From Zizania palustris (lineage: Eukaryota; Streptophyta; Magnoliopsida; Poales; Poaceae), in NCBI GenBank assembly GCA_019279435.1, contig JAAALK010000082.1:74558989-74622988 (forward strand): a DNA stretch of 64,000 nt, in the 5' to 3' direction. The translations under genes were made by a program, and so were the position numbers. A model generated the notes under the pieces. The model did not search any database. It was not told the origin of the DNA and saw only the letters and a list, made by a program, of their open reading frames with translations. Within the stretch, counting starts at the first letter, position 1; every line of letters starts with the position of its first letter. Positions 56,341-64,000 of the stretch are shown one piece after another.

Positions 56341-58085
56341 TGTAGGACTGAAAGTAGCGACTAGAGGGGGGGGGTGAATGGGCGCCTAAAAAATTCTTTC
56401 GAAACAATGGCCTGCTCCCAACACCCAACGCACCTCAATTGACTAACAAGGGAAAATAAATAGATCAACAGAACCTAAAATGGTCTAGCCTAAAAAACAA
56501 CCGGTGTCCTAAACAAAAAGACACCAACACAGTGCTTAAAGGCAGATCAACAGATTAATTAACTCATAGACATTTAATCAGACCAGCAAACATGAAGATG
56601 ATAAACAGTGAAGTTCCAACCGAAATAAAAATAGTGCACAAATTAAAACACCAGATTCAATATCATCTATTTAATCAAAACAGCAGATGAACCAACTAAC
56701 AGCACAAAGATTAAATCAACAGATGAAATACATTCATAATAAAAAATACTTCTTAGCAGTATTTCATCATATGCAACCGGATGTTACGGAAAATATTGAA
56801 AAAGTACTAACAGCACTCAAACATTAATCTGGCCAGCAAATTAAGCAAATGATTAGGCACGTTTTCCTATGCAAGATTAGGAGATATACACAAAGAGACG
56901 TGCAGCAACAGTAAACCTTTTACCTCGATTTCCGTGCACCTAGATTCAAGAAGCTTCTGCTGTCGATGTGCTTCTTGTAGATGTCGCCATGTGCCACAGA
57001 AGATCCGAAGGATCAGATGCAGCTCACCTTGGTACCCGTGCTTGTGCAAATCCAGCTGAATCCATTCGGCTTCCTCACGTGGTGCTGCAAAAACCTAGCT
57101 ATGAGGGCTACAGCTGCTACCGCATAGGCTGTAGCTAGCTTCCTGCCAAGCGCAGCTGAGAAACAGCTAGCTGCTAGCGTTCCTATGGCCGAGCTGCACG
57201 CTGTAGCAAAGAAAAAAGCGCTAGCGCTAGGAACTAGGTAGATGCAGTGCTACGAAGTAGGCTTGCGGTGGCGCAAATACAAAAACATGACACAGAGAGA
57301 AATCCGAGAATAAACATGCTTGGGAGGGAACACATCGAACCGTGGCAGCGACGATTCTCAGAGTCAACGAAAAGAACCACCGGCGGCGGAAGACGAAGAA
57401 CACAACGAACAAATTGACCCCCAAAATGTTGGAATTAGTAAAGTGTATTATGAAAAAGGGTAACCCTAACCCTAGGATATTGGGGCCTATTTATAGGCAG
57501 CCCATTAAAATGGAAAAATGCAGAAATACCCCTAGGGTTTTTTACAGACGCTGAATAAAAATGGAAAAGACCAAAATGCCCTTAGAATTTTTTATAGACT
57601 CGACTGACAGACTGTGGGCCTAAAGGCAAAATAGTAAAAACCTAAATAAAGGTAACTTGTCCTGATGCGGAGCTTTCGTAGCAGCTACTGCTTCGCCTCA
57701 GAACGGTCAGATCCGAGATCAGCGGTCGTCAGTTTTGCGCCGAAACTGACAAAGCGTCCACCATCTTCGCACTGGGTACCCGGATTGGGCCGGCCCGATT
57801 CCGCAGCTCCCTCAGCCCGGCAATTGCCCGCCGCCCGTGTACCTGAGTCAATCCCCGTCAACAACCTAGTGGATCCTCTGCTGCTCCTAGCACATGTACC
57901 CGGATTGGGCCAGCCCGACTTCGCGGCCCCTCTGCCCGACAATCGCTCGCTGCCCGTGTACCTGAGTCACACGCGGCCCAGACGCAGCAGGTCTTCTCTC
58001 TCTTTTCAGTCCTCTTTGACTATCATTGACAATGACTCATCACATCTGGAGCCATGAGGCCCACGCTCTTCAGCATGGCTCCTCA
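56341..58085 (-). repeat. 3' LTR of Sirevirus G (1745 bp)
   Basis: TGAGGAGCC at 58085 to GTCCTACA at 56341 on the minus strand. It has the duplicated U3 block (about 57760-57970) and TATA box CTATAAATAG at 57496-57487. The post-TATA part (about 56880-57440) is unlike those of F, H and the solo LTR. Confidence 0.9.
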
Positions 58086-59456
58086 ATCTCCCCCTTGATG
58101 AGTGCATTGTCAACACTTCTCTTCATCTGCTCTTCAGTACCTACGAACAACTGTGGAAACACGAAAACAAAACACAAGAAAACAAAGAAGAAGAAAGTAA
58201 AGTAAAATTTTAACCCTAATGACCAAAAGTCAAACAAAAGCAAGAAACGGTCATTATGGTTAACCAAAGGTAAAAGCTCAAAACGAGTGCAGTCTCAGAA
58301 ACATCAACAAGGATATCAAAAGAGTAAGGACAAACAGGACAAAAACTCCCCCTGAAACAAATCCCAGAGAAAGCCAAAACTCCCCCTTAAACTCTTATAC
58401 CAAAGTTTCTCCCCCTTGTTGACAAGTGAACTCATCAAGCACTCTAAAACGACACTGACTCCCCCTGAAATGCAACTCCCCCTCAAAATATGCAATGAAT
58501 GCAACTAGGGTGCAGGTAGAGTGTAGAAAGCATGCTTCTCAGATATGATTGACTGCAATTACAACATCTAGCAAGTATAGCAAAAGACATACTGTCTAAG
58601 ACACATGGCATGATCAGTGCAACCGATGATATCTAAAGAAAGTCATTAGCACGCATTTTGCAATTTTTACAAATAAAAGCATCACCACATTTTCCAGATG
58701 ACAAGCAAGGTAAAGCATGAGATGCAGAAGCTGACTGATATCTACCAAGAGAAGCATTGTCCAAAACAAAGTGCTTCAGCAAACTTGTTGTCTTTGTAAT
58801 TGTCAGGCTTTTTCATTTTCCTTTTTCATTTTTGCCAAGGGTTATTTGCATGTCAAACCTTACGCTAACCGACCAAGTCAAGCCTAGGCCAGAACTGGAC
58901 CATCGGAAGCTTAAGACATTGGTCTTGGCATACACTACACTGTCCTAGTTCATACCAAAGTGCTATGGTAAGCAGTCCAGAACAATGCAATGCGACAAAG
59001 CAAACCCACTTGGATCTTTTCAACTCAAGCATAAAAAGGCATGGAATTTTCATTTATGATTTTTATCATTTTTATAGCACATTTTCCATGTTAAAGTATA
59101 AAGATGTCCAAGTTGCATATCTGCATCTATGAGAGGAACTAGCTACAAGGCATATAACAGATAGCAAAGGCATTCAGCCTACACATGCTAGTTACCAGAA
59201 GCAGTGGTGATCATTTTTCAATTTTAAAGCTCAAAAGTCATGCATATGACAGATATCAGACATATCAAGTGAACTGAACCAAAGCATGATCATTGACAAG
59301 TAATCAAAAGTATGTACCAGCTAGAATAAGTAAAGCAGTTCAATCATATAACAGAAGCAGGCTCAAAAGTGTGATATGTGAGTATGTATGATATGAACAC
59401 ACACAAAAAAGACTCAAGAAAAGAGTAAAGAAGGAAGAAAACTGACGCAAAATATC
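58086..59456 (-). other. Sirevirus G 3' region with polypurine tracts
   Basis: The tract AAGGGGGAGAT adjoins the LTR (58096-58086). Further AGGGGGAG motifs (CTCCCCCT on plus) occur near 58350, 58380, 58411, 58461 and 58477, as in H. Apart from the small ORF at 58865-59053 the region is non-coding and differs from H by roughly 7-8 percent in the parts compared. Confidence 0.85.
58865..59053 (-). CDS. Conserved 62-codon small ORF in the G 3' region
   Basis: Minus-strand ATG 59053 to TAG 58865. The protein is identical to that at 44901-45089 in H; the only DNA difference is T/C in a Phe codon near the C-terminus. Differences from H resume two bases after the stop and within about 10 bases before the ATG. 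This is in an element whose gag and pol have several stops, which argues that conservation reflects constraint before the insertion of G, or recent conversion. Function unknown. Confidence 0.45.
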   Translation of the reverse strand: MKIPCLFMLELKRSKWVCFVALHCSGLLTIALWYELGQCSVCQDQCLKLPMVQFWPRLDLVG

Positions 59457-61630
59457 CTAGAAAGGATACACAACACCCAAATCCCCTCGTAAACGCTCAA
59501 ATGTAGACTGATCTAGGGGTTTGGTGAAAATGTCAGCCAACTGATGATGGGTATCAACATGAACAAGGTCAATGACACCTTTCTCATATTGATCCCGCAG
59601 AAAATGAAAGCGCACATCAATGTGTTTGGTTTTTGAATGAAGACAAGGGTTTTTATCTACACTAATAGCACTGGTGCTGTCACAAAACAAAGGAACTCTG
59701 GTAGGAAAGAACAACCCAAAATCTCGTAATGTGGAAATCATCCAAACCAACTGTGAGCAGCAGCTTGCAGCAGCTACATACTCAGCCTCAGTGGTCGAAA
59801 GAGCAACTCCAGACTGCTTTCGAGAAGACCAAGACACAAGAGAAGAACCAAGAAACTGGCAAGTACCGGAAGTCGATTGAAGATGCGCTTGACAGCTTGC
59901 CGATGAGACGCGCGTGGTGAAGACTGGAAGCACGCGCATAGTCCCACGGCGAACTGTATGTCTGGCCTCGTTGCCGTCATGTACAGCAGCGAACCGATCA
60001 TCCCTCAAAACTCTCTCTCGTTGACCTTGACACCGCTCTCGTCCTTGTCCAGGCCCCCAGATGTGCCCATTGGGGTCATCTGAGGCTTCAGCTCTCCACC
60101 AAAGTCGAATTTCTTCAACATGTCCCGAGTGTACTTACCCTGGTGGATGAAGGTGCCGTCCTTGGTCTGCTTGATCTGGAGCCCTAGGAAGTACTTAAGC
60201 TCACCCATGAGGCTCATTTCAAACTCACTGTGCATCTGCTCAGAAAACTTGGACACAAGATCATTAGTAGTACCGCCAAAGATAATATCGTCCACGTAAA
60301 TCTGAGCGACTAAGAAATCTGAAGCATCTCTGAGCAGGAAAAGAGTTTTATCCACCGAACCCATCACAAAGCCCTTCCCCAACAAAAATTGCTTCAACCG
60401 GTCATACCAAGCCCTGGGGGCTTGCTTCAACCCGTATAAAGCTTTCTGCAGCTTAAAAACATGTCGAGGAAACTTAGGGTTCTCAAAACCGGGGGGCTGC
60501 CTAACATAAACTTCCTCCTCTATGAACCCGTTCAGAAAAGCACTCTTAATGTCCATTTGAAAAAGCTTAAAACCCTTCAAAGCGGCAAAAGCTAAGAGAA
60601 TGCGAATGGACTCAAGACGGGCAACAAGGGCGAAAGTTTCTTCAAAATAAATGCCCTCCTTCTGGCAAAAACCCTGGGCAACTAGTCGAGCTTTGTTGCG
60701 CACCACAACCCCATCTTCACCTTGCTTGTTCTTGAACACCCACTTGGTGCCTATGGGGTTGCATTCGGGTGGCAGCTCAACCAGTGTCCAAACCCGATTG
60801 CGGACAAAATTCTCAAGCTCTTCTTGCATGGTATTAATCCAATTAGAATCAGAAAGAGCATGAGAAACATCTCTGGGCTCAAAAGATGCAACAAAAGCAG
60901 ATTCAGCAAACACAGCAAGAGAGTCAACAGACGAACGCAATGTTCTTGTAGACACATCACTGATGATGAGCTCTGAGGGGTGATCACGCTGAACTGCTCG
61001 GGATACCTGGTGATCTGACGTCACCTCACCAGAGTCAGCAGTTGGCACCTCTGGACTCGACTGAGGGGGCTCGATCGAAGTGGAAGAAGTGATCAGAGGT
61101 CCGCCCTCGTCCTTAGTCGAAGTCTCAGAAGGTGTGGGCTCTGCAGGAGGTGCAGAAGGCCCACCCTCATCAGCAGCTGGAGTATCCTCATCTTCCTCTA
61201 AGATGGACTCTCCGAGCTCACCATCACCAGAAAGCTCAAAAGAAGGAGTTAAAGAAGGCAAGGACTCATCAAAAGAAACCTCACAAGTCTCGACAAGCTG
61301 CTGGGATTCGAGGTTCCAAACACGGAAACCTCGAGAATGCAATGCATAACCAAGAAAAATTCCGTCCCAGCAACGAGACTCAAACTTGTCCAAATGCCCT
61401 CCCTTCTTGAGCACAAAGCACTTGCAGCCAAACGCTCGCAAGTGGCTCACCTTGGGCTGTCTACCAAACCGCAACTCATATGATGTCTTACCAAGGTAAG
61501 CTCTAAGAAAAATGCGGTTGGCCAGATAGCAAGCCGTGTTCATGGCTTCAGCCCAAAAACACCTAGGAGTCCTGTGCTCATCAAGCATCGTCCTGGCCAT
61601 CTCGATTAGCGTGTGGTTCTTTCGTTCCAC
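59457..61630 (-). pseudogene. pol (rt-rnh): Sirevirus G pol, RT and RNase H part
   Basis: The frame from the integrase end through RT (YVDDIIFGG, about 60300) is open to a TGA at 60005-60007. RNase H resumes downstream but about 110 bp are missing at about 59875-59880, removing the block that holds GFSDADFGG in H, so the first catalytic Asp is lost and the frame shifts. The remaining RNase H (STTEAEYVAA, FCDSTSAI) ends at 59457. The linker before RT is intact, unlike in H. Confidence 0.9.
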
Positions 61631-62542
61631 AACGCCGTTCTGTGGGGGAGTGTAAGGAGCAGAAAACTGATGGTCAAGACCCTGATCACTACAGAAACTG
61701 ACGAACTAAGAGTTCTTGAACTCAGAGCCATTGTCGGAGCGAATTGCTCGAATCCGACCAATGTTCTCATTCTTCAGCTTCAGAATCAGGTCATGAACAA
61801 AATGAAAAGTCTCATCCTTAGACTCCAAAAAGAAAACCCACGAGAATCGAGAAAAATCGTCAACAATCACAAGTGCGTACCACTTCCCACCGACTGAGCG
61901 TACCCGAGCTGGACCGACAGTGTCCATGTGTAATAGCTCGCCCGGATACGAAGTCATCACCTGAGTCACAGGTGAGTGAGAAGCAGCAACCATTTTCCCA
62001 TGACGACAGGGATGACAAACTAGATCATTCTCCATTTTAAGGTTGGGCAATCCTTGGATGAGGTTCATAGAGCTGAACCTGACTAGCAGATCAAAACTCA
62101 AATGACCTAACCTCCTATGCCACTTCTAGAGCTCAGAAGAAGATCCAGCAATCAAGCAGCGAGAAGGGCCAAAAGAACTAGAGAAGTCAATTCGAAAAAC
62201 TTTACCAAAAGGTAAAATCTGGCAAATCAAAGACCCTCTAGAATCAAACACAGAAGAATTACCCTTCTTAAACCGCACTTCCAAACCATCCTCAAGAAGT
62301 TGCGAAACAGAAATCAAATTGAAGTTCAAATTTTTAACCAAGGCAACATTCTTCAAAGAGAAATGATCTGAAATGCGAATAGAGCCAATACCACTTACTT
62401 TCCCTTGACCACTGTTCCCAAAAGTGATGTACTCTTTGGAGCTCGGGGGAGTGAGACTGGAGAACCATCTGCGATGTCCCGTCATGTGGCGAGAGCATCC
62501 TGAGTCCATGATCCAAACGTCCTCCAGTCTCCGATCCTGCAC
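61631..62542 (-). pseudogene. pol (pro-int): Sirevirus G pol, protease and integrase part
   Basis: Protease MDSGCSRHMTG near 62510, integrase zinc domain (GHPGK-like CHPCRHGKM near 62000) and core (HMDTVGP, RSDNGSEFKN). TAG at 62126-62128 and at 61706-61708 replace codons that are open in H. Pol lies in -1 relative to gag as in H; the H pol ATG is GTG here. Confidence 0.9.
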
Positions 62543-62544
62543 AA

Positions 62545-64000
62545 TCAGTGGCTGTAAGTGGGAGCGAATGGTCCGGCATCAGGTTTAGCAAAAGAGCTAA
62601 ACCGGTGTCGAGCCATCTGCTCAAAAGACGGAAAGCAGAAATCATCATGAGAGTTCTGACCAAAACGCGACTCAAAGCGCGGTCCTCGATTCTGCCTAAA
62701 GCCTCGGCTATGAGGTCCAGGACCGTAGCCAAAACGGCCTGGAGCTCTGCCGGAATGACCACCACCAACTGGAGCACGGGCAAGAAAGCCGTCTCCTCTA
62801 CCAACACCTACACGACGCGGCCTGGCCTCCAGCCTCTCCCCGCGTCGAGGAACACGCAGTCTACCACCCTGCTGGTAGAACTACTCCTGACCGCCACGAG
62901 CTCTCTCTACTCTCTCAACCCGTTTCCTCTTGAAGCAAAACTCCACAAGATGCCCGTCTCTCTGACAGTACTCACAATGGTAGGTGGGCTTCTTGGGATG
63001 TGGTTGAGGCTTGGGATTCTTGGGCTTAGTGATGATTGGTGTTGTCTTCTTGGGCTGAGAGGGTCCAGGAAAAGAGTCTAGAGGGGTGTGGAGGTGTTTG
63101 GGCTTGGGAACCCAGATAGGTTTCTTGGGTGGAGCTTTTGGTGGTTCATGGATTACTCCATCCTTGGGCTGACAAGCCTGGGAGGACTCAGTGGAGTGAG
63201 TCTTAGGGTATCTCTGCTCAGGAGTCATTTTACTCCACTCCACTGCCCGGCTAATGGCACTCTCAAAGTCAGCCTTGGTGTAGGTGTAACCCACCCCAAA
63301 CCCATCCTGCCTATTGAATTGCTAGATCATCATGCCGAGCTGTGGCTCTCTGGCACTGATCCAACTCATGATAGAACGGAGGTAAAAGTTCTCATTCTGA
63401 GAATCAGCTAGCTCCTCTCTCAGGGAAGCTAGTACCTCCACCTGAGACAGGCAGGTCTCACACTCGCTATCTACCTGGACAGACTTCTCGGCTTTTAGCT
63501 TAATCAACTCAAGTCTAAGAGACAGACAGTTCCTACAGACAGTGGGTGGAACTGATAGTGTCTCAAGCTCTATCCTAGTCTGCGCAAGATCAGCTCTCAC
63601 TCTCTCCAAATCACCCAAATGCACATCACCCTTGGCTTTCAGCTCAGCTAAGACAGCTAGATGAGATGGGCAATCAGCACAGTGTGCGACGATAGTGGCT
63701 TGAGCATCTTTCAGCTCCAGCTGAGTGCTTTCAAGCTCAGTGGCCAAAGCGTCCCTCTCATCAACCCTTTCTTTGTACCTGGACTTCAGAGTCGACAGGT
63801 CACACAGAAGCACCTCACACTTCGGGCACTCACTGCTATCACCCAAGCAGGGGGAAGAAGATAGACTCTCAATTCTGCCGTTGGCTACGGCAAGCTCACT
63901 CTCTAGCTCATCTATCCTCTTCTTGGCCCCCCTAAGCAGTTTTTCCCGATATTTCAACTCCTGACGATTGCTCTCAAGTAAATCAACAATTTCGCGTTCA
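62545..64000 (-). pseudogene. gag: Sirevirus G gag, 3' part
   Basis: Enters at the right edge in the coiled coil (ERVDERDALATELESTQLEL near 63770) and runs through the Pro/Lys linker, the second zinc knuckle CEYCQRDGHLVEFC (about 62975-62934) and the Gly/Arg tail to TGA at 62545-62547. TAG at 63322-63324 and 62881-62883 interrupt it. The H-specific stop is absent here. The 5' part of the gene and the 5' LTR are outside the window. Confidence 0.9.

Larger units (their letters stand above)
56341..64000 (-). mobile_element. Sirevirus G: copia element, minus strand, 5' part outside the window
   Basis: 3' LTR 56341-58085, polypurine tract 58086-58096, 3' region with the conserved small ORF, RNase H/RT, integrase/protease, gag, then the right window edge. 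It is closely related to H (family S) but with a 1745-bp LTR. Several Trp/Gln/Arg codons have become stops and an RNase H segment is deleted, so it is inactive. Confidence 0.93.

Noticed and set aside
1..64000. Host gene, tRNA, rRNA or organelle insertion
   Set aside because: I scanned for recognisable proteins and RNA genes outside the elements and found none that I could support; a database search could still reveal captured fragments.

Overview
The window looks like intergenic DNA from a large grass (Poaceae) nuclear genome. It is packed with nested LTR retrotransposons, carries several DNA-transposon remnants, and shows no host gene, rRNA or tRNA that I could support. The elements are Sirevirus-type Ty1/copia (family S: F, E, a solo LTR, H, G), Tat-lineage Ty3/gypsy (C, A, D of one family; B of another), and one partial gypsy-like LTR at the left edge. 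All element names are local to this report.

Layout, left to right. 1-2285: a minus-strand LTR with a TGTAACACC start, which has cut the gag of Sirevirus F (gag 2286-3759, 5' LTR 3825-5573, minus). 5574-10100: an older region with a Tourist-like MITE (5949-6208), a Mutator-like long-TIR element (about 7059-9458) with a hAT-like element inside it (7441-8197, perfect 8-bp target duplication), a fold-back segment and little else. 10100-14312: Sirevirus E (plus), its LTR split by a second hAT-like element (11034-12969), its gag cut by element C. 14313-55987: Tat/Ogre-like element C (minus). C is split by A (16743-28609, TSD GTTGG) and by B (28716-49855, TSD AGATT), which landed about 100 bp apart in the C integrase. 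A holds a solo Sirevirus LTR (24192-25873). B holds a complete Sirevirus H (37345-47000, TSD CCCTC). 55988-56340: start of a plus-strand A-type LTR (D). 56341-64000: Sirevirus G (minus), running off the right edge.

Chronology from LTR pairs compared by eye: H has 4 differences in 1131 bp, B has 2 in 495 bp, and A has about 20 in its first 360 bp. This fits the nesting order C, then A, then B, then H. Despite young LTRs, H has a stop in gag and a 1-base frameshift in pol, and B has two in-frame TGA codons, so both were probably moved with proteins supplied in trans or decayed very recently.

Two observations deserve most attention. (1) In the 3' non-coding part of Sireviruses H and G there is a 62-codon ORF (44901-45089 plus, 58865-59053 minus) that differs by one synonymous base between the copies, while the DNA on each side differs by roughly 7-8 percent. 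(2) Tat element B carries a complete-looking antisense gene, with its own TATA box, three GT-AG introns and about 949 codons, that faces gag-pol and has been split by H. Also notable: the Tat elements are saturated with short palindrome-like motifs that differ between family members at the same variable sites, and the solo LTR contains a 23 x 15-bp minisatellite.
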